Of a DNA stretch of 64,000 bases, positions 7,522 through 14,732 are shown in pieces. The DNA lies in IMG/VR virus record IMGVR_UViG_3300048815_000026, positions 1 to 64,000 of that record. One strand, written 5' to 3'. Position numbers and translations under genes: made by a program. Source of the stretch: a virus. The notes beneath the pieces were generated by a model. It was not told the DNA's origin. It made no database searches and saw only the letters and a program-made list of their open reading frames with translations. How positions within the stretch are numbered: position 1 is the stretch's first letter; every line of letters starts with the position of its first letter.

Positions 7522-8287
7522 TCCGTCCTCCCTTGTCCTGCTCCTTGCTCAGCCACTGGTTAAGAAACCGCGGCATGCCTTTGAACGTCTTCCGCCGCGT
7601 CGGATTGTCGATCAGCCACTGCCGCGCCTTGCGCAGCTCGGCCATCACATCCACCCCCGGGTACGCCACTGTCCACTCGTCCACCTTGGCCTGGGTGAAC
7701 CGCCAGCTCTTCTGGGCGCCCACACACGGGAGTGTGCCGAGAGGCGGAGCGGCGGCGCAGTGCTCGTCAGAGCTCTGCGCAATAGGTCTCCCTCTAACTA
7801 CTCTCTCGGTTGTAACTACAGCCTCTTGTGTAACTGCTCTATATGCTTCTGCTTCTGCCTCTGCCTCTGATATGGGGTTATTTTGTGTGACTTCGTGTGA
7901 CAAAGCGTTACGTTTTGCGTTACGCACCCGCTCCCGGTGACGCGCCTGGCGGACGGCATTTCGTGCCCGCTGCGCCTCTTCGTCCTCCGTTTCCCGGTAC
8001 TTGGTGTAATTCAGCAACCGCCACCCGCCGTCCATCCTGGCGATCCGCCGGCCCTCGTTGTCTTCCGTGCGGCTGTACCGGTCTGGCGATTCCAACACCA
8101 GCAACGCCGCCTCGGTCTCCTCGATCGTCTTGCGCGCCTGATGCGCCAACCCGGGCACAGAAGCATGCACCCGGCCGTACGGATCCGCCAGGGCGAGCAT
8201 CGTGATCCACACCAGACGCACCGAGTCCGGCTCGCTCCAAATAGTTGAGTTCAAGATGGTTGAGAACAGCTTCGTGTACCCAGGCAT
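7211..8287 (-). CDS. DnaD/O-like replication initiator
   Basis: 358 aa. The N-terminal ~130 residues (GYTKLFSTILNSTIW, MLALADPYGRVHASVPGLAH, GGWRLLNYTKYRE) match the winged-helix domain typical of phage replisome organisers, which bind the phage origin and recruit the helicase loader. An Arg-rich helix and an EAEAEAEA run follow. After about residue 255 the frame overlaps the 7024-7521 gene for 311 nt and becomes Gly/Ala/Arg-rich, unlike a folded domain. The functional C-terminus may therefore be near WLSKEQD. ATG 8287 lies just after the upstream stop. Confidence 0.75.
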   Translation of the reverse strand: MPGYTKLFSTILNSTIWSEPDSVRLVWITMLALADPYGRVHASVPGLAHQARKTIEETEAALLVLESPDRYSRTEDNEGRRIARMDGGWRLLNYTKYRETEDEEAQRARNAVRQARHRERVRNAKRNALSHEVTQNNPISEAEAEAEAYRAVTQEAVVTTERVVRGRPIAQSSDEHCAAAPPLGTLPCVGAQKSWRFTQAKVDEWTVAYPGVDVMAELRKARQWLIDNPTRRKTFKGMPRFLNQWLSKEQDKGGRNGPGGANRSEGGAVGRVRRSQAAFRAAGERALARISEANGAAADADGGGVPPPGDSGGDGGHVSAGLFGHGDGIRPGATAGRPAGLFAQTKVFSPPFRGGKGA

Positions 8288-8290
8288 GGT

Positions 8291-8551
8291 TCAGACCGCC
8301 TTGTCTTTGACCAAGTGCATCCCTTGGCGCTCGGCCACCAGCTTGTCCAGCCGCATTCGATACCGGCGGATGCCACGGCCGGCGAGGGAATCCAGACTAT
8401 CCCTCTGCTCGCACAATAGCGACCAGACCAGGGCTTCCAGCTCGCTATGCCACAGTGGTTCACCCACCCCCAACAGGCGGACGATCAACTCGATCGCGCG
8501 CTCCTCGGACTGCAGTGTTGGCTCCTCCACTCTCAATGCTTGTCCCTCCAT
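8291..8551 (-). CDS. Small helical early protein, possible regulator
   Basis: 86 aa, first gene of the leftward unit. ATG 8551 (a TTG at residue 6 with GGAGGG upstream is an alternative). Helical: ERAIELIVRLLGVGEPLWH and LEALVWSLLCEQRDSL, ending with a basic IRRYRMRLDKLVAERQG segment that could be a recognition or wing region. Promoter-proximal position next to the divergent control region suits a regulator, but this is inference. Confidence 0.65.
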   Translation of the reverse strand: MEGQALRVEEPTLQSEERAIELIVRLLGVGEPLWHSELEALVWSLLCEQRDSLDSLAGRGIRRYRMRLDKLVAERQGMHLVKDKAV

Positions 8552-8776
8552 GAGTCAGCAAAGGGCAGAATAAATCCTGAAACTGACCTACCCAATTACT
8601 AACTTGGTTTGTGGAAGACCGGCACGGAACCAAAAACGCTGTAACTGGGTCACCAATGGACAACTTAGCGGCACTTACGACCCACGGCTGGGATGAAAAA
8701 TAATTAATTTCCCACAGGCCGTTTACACGTTGTAGCAGCGTGCTATTATTGAGCTGTAAGAGAAAGGAAAACGGAA
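8552..8776. promoter_or_regulatory. Divergent control region between early units
   Basis: 225 bp without a gene, more AT-rich than the rest, separating leftward and rightward operons. It includes an AT run at 8698-8710 (AAAAATAATTAATTT), an imperfect CCAA...TTGG dyad near 8593-8608 and a good rightward promoter. It is the natural candidate for the early promoters, operators and possibly the replication origin; iteron-like repeats were not evident by eye. Confidence 0.6.
8722..8749 (+). promoter_or_regulatory. Early rightward promoter
   Basis: TTTACA (8722-8727) and TATTAT (8744-8749) match sigma70 consensus at 5 of 6 positions each with a 16-bp spacer. The first rightward start codon is at 8777 after an AGAAAGGAA ribosome site, leaving a short leader. 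Best promoter seen in the window. Confidence 0.7.
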
Positions 8777-8932
8777 ATGGAAAAGATCGAAGCCCTCCAA
8801 GCCGCCATCATCGAGATCAACGAAGCCCAGAAGCAGGTAGCCAAGTTCCCGGCCATCTGGCAGAAACTGAAGCAGGTCGAAGACTATCTACAGGGCCAAC
8901 TGAAACAAGCCGTCGACGCCATCGCCGCCTAA
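8777..8932 (+). CDS. Small helical protein, first gene of rightward unit
   Basis: 51 aa from ATG 8777 with AAAGGA upstream. One long amphipathic pattern (IEALQAAIIEINEAQKQV, then AIWQKLKQVEDYLQGQL) suggests a helical hairpin or coiled coil. First product made from the early promoter, so a host-takeover or regulatory role is plausible. Not recognised. Confidence 0.65.
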   Translation: MEKIEALQAAIIEINEAQKQVAKFPAIWQKLKQVEDYLQGQLKQAVDAIAA

Positions 8933-8990
8933 GTCAACCCCGCCACCAACCTTCAAAAAAGCCACCCACCAAAGTGGCAGGAGAAAACCT

Positions 8991-9191
8991 GTGCCCAAAG
9001 CCAAGAAAAAGCTCTCCCTGAAAAAAGTGATGGCCGCCATCGAAGATGGTGGCTATCCCGGCTTCTGTATCGCCTGCGGCGCCCAGTCCGACGACAACTG
9101 CGAACCGGACGCCCAGAACTACCCCTGCAGCAGTTGCGGCAAAAACAAAGTGTTCGGCGCCGAAGAAATCCTCTTCATGATGGTGCCCTGA
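8991..9191 (+). CDS. Zinc-ribbon protein
   Basis: 66 aa from GTG 8991 (CAGGAG upstream). Lys-rich N-terminus (PKAKKKLSLKKVMAAIEDGG) followed by CIACG and CSSCG pairs, a two-knuckle zinc ribbon commonly seen in small phage proteins near recombination genes. Ends one base before the next start. Confidence 0.72.
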   Translation: MPKAKKKLSLKKVMAAIEDGGYPGFCIACGAQSDDNCEPDAQNYPCSSCGKNKVFGAEEILFMMVP

Positions 9192-9192
9192 G

Positions 9193-9453
9193 ATGAAAGC
9201 CCCGAAATGGAACGCCGCGGCAAGGAAACGGGTTCAAGACGCGATCGATCGGAACCACGGCGCCCGGCTAAAGTGCCTCCCCGGAATGGAATCTTCTGAC
9301 AACGAACGGGAGGCAGCGGCCGCCATCGCCCAGGCCGCAGCACTCAGCGCCGAACTGCTCGAACCACTGAAAAGCATCAGCAAAAAATCCGGCGAAATGG
9401 AACGGGAAGCGCCCCTGTTCTTCGGCGTCGGCGACCACCCCTCACTCTTCTAA
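9193..9453 (+). CDS. Hypothetical protein
   Basis: 86 aa, ATG one base after the previous stop. Basic N-terminus (KWNAAARKRVQDAIDRNH), Ala/Glu-rich helix (REAAAAIAQAAALSAELL) and a C-terminus ending GVGDHPSLF. Unrecognised early gene. Confidence 0.65.
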   Translation: MKAPKWNAAARKRVQDAIDRNHGARLKCLPGMESSDNEREAAAAIAQAAALSAELLEPLKSISKKSGEMEREAPLFFGVGDHPSLF

Positions 9454-9467
9454 CAGGAGCAACGAAC

Positions 9468-9683
9468 ATGCATAGCTGGTACTCCCAACGCGCCGATGCG
9501 ATCCGCGCCGCCTCCCACGCCGGATTGCTTCCGGTCATCGCGGTGAACCGGAGCGATGTCCGCGACAAACTGTTCGCGGTCATCGATCCCTCCCACTTCG
9601 CCTATGGCAGCTTCGAGAGCGGCTGGATCTACGGTTCCTACCACCTCATCGCCATCCGGCCCAGCAACTTCCACCGCGCCTGA
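9468..9683 (+). CDS. Hypothetical protein
   Basis: 71 aa; ATG 9468 with AGGAG upstream. Compact alpha/beta pattern: RADAIRAASHAGLLPVIAVN, DKLFAVIDPSHFAYG and WIYGSYHLIAI. No motif recognised. It probably folds as a small globular domain. Confidence 0.66.
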   Translation: MHSWYSQRADAIRAASHAGLLPVIAVNRSDVRDKLFAVIDPSHFAYGSFESGWIYGSYHLIAIRPSNFHRA

Positions 9684-9723
9684 AAGGGAGAAAACAGATG
9701 ACACCAAAAGAGGAAGACAAAAC

Positions 9724-9960
9724 ATGAGACCACGATTCCACTGCCCCCACTGCAAACAGCCCATCGCTCCCCGGCTGATCAAATCCGCGGCCGCCAGGAT
9801 CAACCGCTCCCGCCAGGCGCCGCCGGTCCCCAAAGTGCTCACCCCATGCCCCCACTGCGGCCAGGAGAAGGGCGCCCGCGAGCTGCGCCTGCACAAACCG
9901 CGCTGCAAGAAAAACCCCCTGGTGATCGCGCGCAAAGCCGCCGCCGCAGATGAGAAATAA
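9724..9960 (+). CDS. Double zinc-finger protein
   Basis: 78 aa from ATG 9724, overlapping (ATGA) a nine-codon mini-ORF that starts at 9698 behind a good ribosome site. Two fingers: CPHCKQ near residue 6 and CPHCG followed by H and C near residues 40-55. Very basic throughout. Likely nucleic-acid binding. Confidence 0.65.
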   Translation: MRPRFHCPHCKQPIAPRLIKSAAARINRSRQAPPVPKVLTPCPHCGQEKGARELRLHKPRCKKNPLVIARKAAAADEK

Positions 9961-10073
9961 TTAATCTGCTCAGCCCTCCATCCCCGCCGATAAACCCCCT
10001 ACAATGGCCATCGGCAAGCCAGAGCAACATACCCCGAATCACGGAAGAAACTGTCAAGGCGATCTTTGGCTGG

Positions 10074-10214
10074 GTGTCGGAAAAAATGATCGCCGAATAC
10101 TCCCACACGCGCATCGCGGCCAAGGTGGAAGCGCTCAAAGCGATTGAAAAGATAGGGCCTAAGCGGGCAGGTATCGAGAAAGACAAGAAGCTGATCATTT
10201 TTCCACAAAAATAA
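10074..10214 (+). CDS. Doubtful small ORF
   Basis: 46 codons from GTG 10074 (ATG at 10086). The frame is open further upstream through a coding-like stretch (PRITEETVKAIFGWVSEKM) but has no good start there. The C-terminal half (HTRIAAKVEALKAIEKIG) is helical and basic. A TACAAT box at 10000-10005 may be a -10. Either a real gene with an unusual start or a remnant. Confidence 0.4.
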   Translation: MSEKMIAEYSHTRIAAKVEALKAIEKIGPKRAGIEKDKKLIIFPQK

Positions 10215-10253
10215 TTCCGTGCACGCCGTACCAACCTGCGTTAATCTCTAGCT

Positions 10254-10466
10254 ATGGCCAGCAAAACTTACACCCAGCAACAAGTGCTCCGGATGGTCAA
10301 AGAACTCCAGGGCGCGCGCAACATAGCAGCGATGGCGCGGGAGTTTGGCGTGACCGACGCTTACATGGGCCGGTTGCTCCGAGGCATGGAACGGCCCGGC
10401 CCCAAAATTCTCGGCAAGCTCGGCCTGGTGGCCGAAAAGGTCTTCATCTACCGCAAAGTAGCTTAA
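10254..10466 (+). CDS. Small HTH regulator (Cro-like)
   Basis: 70 aa. A helix-turn-helix is clear: QQVLRMVKELQGARNIAAMA, then REFGVTDAYMGRLLRGMERPG, the spacing seen in small phage XRE/Cro-type or regulator proteins. The C-terminus KILGKLGLVAEKVFIYRKV looks like a dimerisation strand. A TTAATC box precedes the start. It probably regulates early transcription; operators are not identified. Confidence 0.7.
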   Translation: MASKTYTQQQVLRMVKELQGARNIAAMAREFGVTDAYMGRLLRGMERPGPKILGKLGLVAEKVFIYRKVA

Positions 10467-10493
10467 CCCGTTCGGAAATCCTGCAGAGGTACC

Positions 10494-10964
10494 ATGGACA
10501 TCAGGCCTTACAAGCAGTCGCTCCAGCCCGCCGAATCGGATGCCCCATCCGGTGGTAGTTTCCCGGCACCTGAACCCGAGCCATCGGGCTTTCCGGCTTT
10601 GGAGCGCCCTGCAAACGGGCGGTTAGCTCAGCGGTTAGTCCCCCTGCTCGCCAGCCGCTACATCGGCCATGACCCCAGCTGCCATTGCGACGGCTGCGAC
10701 GGCATGCGCGCCTTCCAAATCCTCGAAGACATGCACCGCGCTTTTGGCCTGAAAACCGTGGCCGAGGTGGTCGCCGAGTGCCGCACTATCACCGACGAAC
10801 AGCGCTCGCTCGCATGGTCCCCAGAGCCGCCGTACACGTCCCTGGGCGCCGGCGACTGCCGCATAGGCGGAAACTCCAGCCTCGACTTCAACGCCGAAAC
10901 CCCGCGCGCCAAGTGGATCCGCGCCCGCTTCCGCATGCGGCGCGAGCAAAGGCGGCCGCAATGA
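10494..10964 (+). CDS. Hypothetical protein with Cys/His cluster
   Basis: 156 aa. Pro/Glu-rich N-terminal third, then DPSCHCDGCDGMRAFQILED, a possible metal site, and helical HRAFGLKTVAEVVAECRTIT. Basic C-terminus RARFRMRREQRRP. It overlaps the next gene by ATGA. No assignment. Confidence 0.65.
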   Translation: MDIRPYKQSLQPAESDAPSGGSFPAPEPEPSGFPALERPANGRLAQRLVPLLASRYIGHDPSCHCDGCDGMRAFQILEDMHRAFGLKTVAEVVAECRTITDEQRSLAWSPEPPYTSLGAGDCRIGGNSSLDFNAETPRAKWIRARFRMRREQRRPQ

Positions 10965-11155
10965 CTCGCGCCGATGCCCACGCCAAAGCGGTCGAACGCT
11001 GGGGCACAGAAGTCTATACCAGCGTCGTCCGCGGCCGCAAAGACGGCCGCTGGACCGCACCGCGATACCAAATCCACACCGTGACTGCGACGTATCGCGG
11101 CGACTCCTGGGAAGCCTGCTTCGCCGCGGCCGGCGCTCAGGGGGTCAGGCTATGA
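10961..11155 (+). CDS. Hypothetical protein
   Basis: 64 aa from ATG 10961 (ATGA overlap). Pattern of beta strands (WTAPRYQIHTVTATYRGDSW) followed by ACFAAAGAQG. The aromatic and Arg content suggests a small OB- or SH3-like fold, but this is a guess. Coupled at both ends. Confidence 0.6.
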   Translation: MTRADAHAKAVERWGTEVYTSVVRGRKDGRWTAPRYQIHTVTATYRGDSWEACFAAAGAQGVRL

Positions 11156-11415
11156 CCGCTCCCCCCGCTGTCGCCCCGTGGACTGACGAGGCCTTCCTGC
11201 GCAGCCAGTGGATCGTGCCTGACGCTGAGCCGGAGCGGGAACCGCTTGCGATCTACGACCGGGGGGCCGCGCTGGTGTTCGAGCCGCTGCCGCCTTTGAC
11301 CTGGCGCGATTGGCTGAAGCTCGCCGCCGGCGTGATGGCAGTGTTCCTGGTGATGGCGTCCGGCATCGCCGCGGTCCTCGCCCTCGGCGTCGCACTGGAA
11401 AGGATTTGCAGATGA
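11152..11415 (+). CDS. Single-pass membrane protein
   Basis: 87 aa from ATG 11152 (ATGA overlap). An acidic N-terminal half (TDEAFLRSQWIVPDAEPERE) precedes a strong transmembrane segment (LKLAAGVMAVFLVMASGIAA) near the C-terminus. Unknown role; early membrane proteins are often exclusion factors. Confidence 0.62.
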   Translation: MTAPPAVAPWTDEAFLRSQWIVPDAEPEREPLAIYDRGAALVFEPLPPLTWRDWLKLAAGVMAVFLVMASGIAAVLALGVALERICR

Positions 11416-11453
11416 AAAGTTTCCCTGGCTACGAAGCACGCGAGGGCTTATGA
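11412..11453 (+). CDS. Mini-ORF bridging two overlaps
   Basis: 13 codons (MKSFPGYEAREGL). Its ATG overlaps the previous stop (ATGA) and its stop overlaps the next ATG (ATGA), which suggests that ribosomes pass through it. It may serve only translational coupling. Confidence 0.35.
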   Translation: MKSFPGYEAREGL

Positions 11454-11590
11454 GCTGGGGAAATGAAGAGCGGGCCCATGCCGTCGACATTGCAGACCGA
11501 CTCATCCCGGTGATGCCGTCGAAAATGCGAGGCCCGCTCTCAAAAAGAATTTGTAACCGTGAAAGGAAACCATGGCCACCACCGCACTAG
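11450..11590 (+). CDS. Small basic ORF running into recT
   Basis: 46 codons: MSWGNEERAHAVDIADRLIP, then a Lys/Arg/Pro-rich tail. Starts by ATGA overlap and ends 18 nt inside recT. The message here also contains GAGCGGGCC (11468-11476) and GGCCCGCTC (11531-11539), able to pair as a hairpin shortly before the recT start, which could modulate recT translation. Confidence 0.4.
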   Translation: MSWGNEERAHAVDIADRLIPVMPSKMRGPLSKRICNRERKPWPPPH

Positions 11591-12522
11591 AAGTCATGCC
11601 ACCGCCGCAGCGCCATACCCTCGAGCCCAACACTCTGGCCGAGGCTAAGGAATTCGCCGAGCTCGCCTCGAAATCCGACCTGGTCCCCAAAGACTACAAG
11701 GGCAACGCCTTCAACGTGCTGATCGCCATCCAGTTTGGCAAAGAACTCGGCGTGCAGCCCATGCAGGCGCTGCAGGGGATCGCGGTCATCAACGGCCGCC
11801 CCTCGGTCTGGGGGGATCTCATGCTGGCCATCGTCATGGCCCACCCCGATTTCGAGGACATCGAAGAGGACGATCTGGCCGACATCAAGGCCAATAACAA
11901 GGCCGTTTGCATCGTCCACCGCCGCGGCCGCAAGCCGGTCAAACGCACCTTCTCCATGGAAGACGCCAAGCTAGCCAAACTCTGGGACAAAGATGGCCCG
12001 TGGAAAAACTACCCCTCGCGCATGATGCAAATGCGCGCCCGCGGCTTCGCCGTGCGTGACGCCTTCCCCGATGCCATGAGAGGCCTGGTGAGCGCCGAAG
12101 AGGCCGGCGACTACGACGGGCCCACCATCGAAGGCCCCTACCACTCCATCGCCGAGCTGCCGCCCATCGACAACCCCATCACCCAGGATCAGGCGCGCGA
12201 CTTTAGCAAAGCCTGGAAGGTCGCCGGCAAGACTCTCGACCAGGTGAAGGCCTACCTCAAAGAGCAGCTGGACACAGACTCCTCGCTCAAGATCAAGACC
12301 AGCCAGTACGAAAAAGCGCTGGCCTGGGCAAAAGGAACCGCCGCAGCGACAAATCAGCCGCGCGCGGACGAAAAGCCCCACCCGGACAAGGCCATCTGCT
12401 TCGAACTGTTCAAAATCCTCGGCTACGACGACGTGAAGCAGGCCAAGGCTATTCAGGAGCACGCGTCCAACTGGACCGCGCTGGCCGCGGCCCTCAACAA
12501 AGAATTGCCCGAGGAAAAGTAA
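11572..12522 (+). CDS. recT: RecT-family single-strand annealing protein
   Basis: 316 aa, normal for RecT. ATG 11572 follows GAAAGGAAACC. Diagnostic stretches are NVLIAIQFGKELGVQPMQAL, GIAVINGRPSVWGDLMLAIV and the Arg/Tyr segment YPSRMMQMRARGFAVRDAFP. RecT binds resected ends and anneals complementary strands, working with an exonuclease; the PD-(D/E)XK nuclease two genes downstream is the likely partner. The C-terminal ~90 residues are Lys/Glu-rich and variable. A candidate structured RNA follows the stop. Confidence 0.88.
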   Translation: MATTALEVMPPPQRHTLEPNTLAEAKEFAELASKSDLVPKDYKGNAFNVLIAIQFGKELGVQPMQALQGIAVINGRPSVWGDLMLAIVMAHPDFEDIEEDDLADIKANNKAVCIVHRRGRKPVKRTFSMEDAKLAKLWDKDGPWKNYPSRMMQMRARGFAVRDAFPDAMRGLVSAEEAGDYDGPTIEGPYHSIAELPPIDNPITQDQARDFSKAWKVAGKTLDQVKAYLKEQLDTDSSLKIKTSQYEKALAWAKGTAAATNQPRADEKPHPDKAICFELFKILGYDDVKQAKAIQEHASNWTALAAALNKELPEEK

Positions 12523-12526
12523 AGGT

Positions 12527-12678
12527 CTCTGCCGCGAGCCGGTGCGCGTACCGGAGCTGAACTGCTAGTGGTGGCCCTGCGCGACGCAAGAGCACCTGTA
12601 TTGGGTGTGAAGAAAGTAAGCAGGGACGGTCGGAACGTGCGGTGAGGGGCGCAAGCCACACCAATCCGGCCGGCAGAG
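12527..12678 (+). ncRNA. Candidate structured RNA after recT
   Basis: About 152 nt with no credible ORF. A perfect 8-bp terminal stem (12527-12534 with 12671-12678) encloses a 5-bp hairpin (12539-12543/12550-12554), a 6-bp stem CCCTGC/GCAGGG (12575-12580/12620-12625) that itself encloses CACC/GGTG (12593-12596/12604-12607), and a hairpin GGTG/CACC (12641-12644/12659-12662) capped by GGC-GCAA-GCC with a GNRA tetraloop. It ends 8 nt before the GGAGG of the next gene, so it is either a cis-acting leader or a processed RNA. It matches no family I can name. Confidence 0.5.
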
Positions 12679-12695
12679 AAAGTTTGGAGGTAACC

Positions 12696-12905
12696 ATGGC
12701 TGACCTAAGTCAAATCGAACTCGATCACGCAATGGCCAGAGACATATTGAACGACAATGCCGAGGCGTGTGAAAAGCGCGGCAACATCTTCGGATACCGA
12801 AAACTCAAGAGCGCGGCCGGCCAGCTCTCCGGCGAACTATTCCGCACGGCGATGGATTACTGTGCCGACCCAGACCCAGAAGCGGAAGAGGATCTACCTT
12901 TCTAA
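12696..12905 (+). CDS. Hypothetical protein
   Basis: 69 aa from ATG 12696 (TTGGAGG upstream). Helical: ELDHAMARDILNDNAEACEK, then YRKLKSAAGQLSGELFRTAM, with an acidic tail PEAEEDLPF. Lies between recT and the nuclease and touches the nuclease start by one base (TAATG). It may be a recombination accessory; the tail resembles short protein-interaction peptides. Confidence 0.68.
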   Translation: MADLSQIELDHAMARDILNDNAEACEKRGNIFGYRKLKSAAGQLSGELFRTAMDYCADPDPEAEEDLPF

Positions 12906-13585
12906 TGGCTGACCTGGCATTCACTTTCGAGCAGGACCGGCACCTCTACCGCAATGCCGCCGGCCTGGTGCGGCCAGGGGTGACCTCATCCCTGACCGCA
13001 CAAGGGGTCTTCGATTTCTCCATGGTGCCCCCCGACGTGCTCGAGCGCGCCCGGCTCCGCGGCAAGAACGTCCACCGCTGGTGCGCCGAGTACGACTGGT
13101 GCGGCTTCATTGACGAGACCTGGATCGCCGTGGACGAAATGGGCTACTTCCAGGCCTGGCTAAACTTCCGGCGCGACATCAAGCCCATCATCCTGGCCGT
13201 CGAGCAACCCATGCTGGGGCTGATCGGCGGCATCGAGGTGGGAGGAACCCCCGACGTCGTCGCCTGGATCGGCACCACGCGCTATGTCATCGACCGCAAG
13301 TGCTGCGCCTCCAGGCACCCCGGCTGGGCGCTGCAGACCGCGGACTACGAAATGCTTATAACCGGCCGAAAGCGCCTCGGCTACATGGGCCGCATGTCGG
13401 TGCAGCTGATGCCCACCGGCAAGTACGCCATTACTCTCTACGGGGAAGATGAGAGCGACGCAGCCGCTGCCGCCGCCGCAGTGGTACTCACCGAATGGGA
13501 TGGCCAAGCCAACGATTACAACGCCGACCACGCAAGAGAGACGCTGGCGGCATGGAAGCACAATCACCGCCTAAAAGCCGCATAA
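12905..13585 (+). CDS. PD-(D/E)XK exonuclease (Cas4/RecB-like)
   Basis: 226 aa. Core motifs: GGTPDVVAWIG near residue 113 (the D of PD) and YVIDRKCCA near residue 127 (D/ExK; here D-x-K), then a Gln/Tyr helix (WALQTADYEML). The N-terminus has HRWCAEYDW with the His seen in phage PDDEXK_1 nucleases. It should resect DNA ends for RecT, two genes upstream. Metal-dependent 5' or 3' polarity cannot be told. Confidence 0.8.
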   Translation: MADLAFTFEQDRHLYRNAAGLVRPGVTSSLTAQGVFDFSMVPPDVLERARLRGKNVHRWCAEYDWCGFIDETWIAVDEMGYFQAWLNFRRDIKPIILAVEQPMLGLIGGIEVGGTPDVVAWIGTTRYVIDRKCCASRHPGWALQTADYEMLITGRKRLGYMGRMSVQLMPTGKYAITLYGEDESDAAAAAAAVVLTEWDGQANDYNADHARETLAAWKHNHRLKAA

Positions 13586-13598
13586 AGGAGAACCAAGG

Positions 13599-14732
13599 AT
13601 GAGCACAGCCACCGTTACACAACTCACACCCGTCAAGTCGGAGATGTTTACCCACGCCGCTTACGATCCCGACACTTTCACCCTCACCGTCCGCTACCAC
13701 CCCACCAAGAGCAATGCCGCCGGGGCCACCTTCCAACACCTCAACATCTCGGAAGAACTGGCCGATGATTTCTTCAAGGCCGCCTCGCTGGGCAAATTCT
13801 TTCTCCAGCACATCAAGGGCAACCCCGACCACCCCAGCCACAAGATCCACGAAAGCGAACTGACGCCGGCCGCGGCGCTGCTCGACCAGCTGAAAGGCTC
13901 GCTCGCGGCGGCAAACCCGGAGCGTGCCGTCGTCAACCTCCAAGCAGTGAAGAAAGCAGTCGACCGCGCCCAGGAACAGGCTCGGGAAATTGCCGAAAAC
14001 GACGGAAGAACATTCGTCAACACCGCCGTCCCTGAAGTCTCCGCAGACCAGGACGAGATGAAGCTGCAGGCCCTCGAAGTGGCCACCCAGGTAAAAGCGC
14101 TGATCATCCAGACTGCCGATGACTACGCTATCGCCGGCAACGAACTGGTGCGCCTGCGCACTATGCGCAAACAGGCTCAGGAGCGCGTCAACCGCATCAA
14201 GCATCCTGCCTACGAAACCTACAAGGCGGCGCTGCAGCTGGAGCACGACGTCATGGAACCCTACCACCAGGCCGAGCAGTTCCTCGATGGCGGCATGGCC
14301 ACCTACCGCCAGCACGAGCGCCAGCAGCGCCTGCTCGCCGAGCAGGAGGAGAACCGCAGACGCCTCGAGGCCGCGGAGGCCGAAGCCAGGCGCAAAGCCG
14401 AAGAAGCCCGCGCTGAAGACCTCAAGACCGCGAAAGCCCAGGGCAATCTGGTGCAAGTGGCCGAACTCCTGCAACAGCCGCTGGAGTTGACTCCCATGCC
14501 CGTGCAAAGGGCGGTCCTGCCCACAGCCGTGCCCGCAGTCAAAGGCATCATTCAGCGGCCGCCGGAATGGCACTGGCGCGTGAAGCAGGGCGCAGAGCAC
14601 CTGATCCCCCGCGAGTACCTGGTGCTCAACGAGAAGGCCATCGGCGCCGCCGTGCGCACCCAGAAAGGCCTGACCAAAATCGCCGGCATTGAAGTCTGGT
14701 CCGAAGAGGCCAAGGTGGGAGTGAAAGCATGA
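13599..14732 (+). CDS. KTSC-domain protein with coiled coil
   Basis: 377 aa. Residues ~15-75 (AAYDPDTFTLTVRYHPTKSN, then LADDFFKAASLGKFFLQHIK) match the KTSC domain, a putative RNA/nucleotide-associated fold often joined to other domains in phages. Residues ~185-300 form a long coiled coil (ERQQRLLAEQEENRRRLEAA). The C-terminal ~70 residues include PPEWHWRVKQGAEHLIPREY, seen in phage proteins accompanying recombination nucleases. Precise role unknown; position suggests DNA repair/recombination. Overlaps the next start by ATGA. Confidence 0.72.
   Translation: MSTATVTQLTPVKSEMFTHAAYDPDTFTLTVRYHPTKSNAAGATFQHLNISEELADDFFKAASLGKFFLQHIKGNPDHPSHKIHESELTPAAALLDQLKGSLAAANPERAVVNLQAVKKAVDRAQEQAREIAENDGRTFVNTAVPEVSADQDEMKLQALEVATQVKALIIQTADDYAIAGNELVRLRTMRKQAQERVNRIKHPAYETYKAALQLEHDVMEPYHQAEQFLDGGMATYRQHERQQRLLAEQEENRRRLEAAEAEARRKAEEARAEDLKTAKAQGNLVQVAELLQQPLELTPMPVQRAVLPTAVPAVKGIIQRPPEWHWRVKQGAEHLIPREYLVLNEKAIGAAVRTQKGLTKIAGIEVWSEEAKVGVKA

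Noticed and set aside
7840-7872. Short tandem TCTGCC-type repeat
   Set aside because: Encodes the EAEAEAEA run of the initiator in frame; simple low-complexity coding repeat, too short to be a CRISPR or iteron array.
8698-9966. AAATAATTAAT string twice (8699 and 9955)
   Set aside because: Short AT-rich coincidence; the second copy spans a stop codon and no further copies support an iteron.
10616-10690. GGTTAGCTCAGCGGTTAG string resembling a tRNA D-arm
   Set aside because: No acceptor stem, anticodon arm or GTTCRA T-arm follows, and the stretch lies inside a well-supported coding frame.
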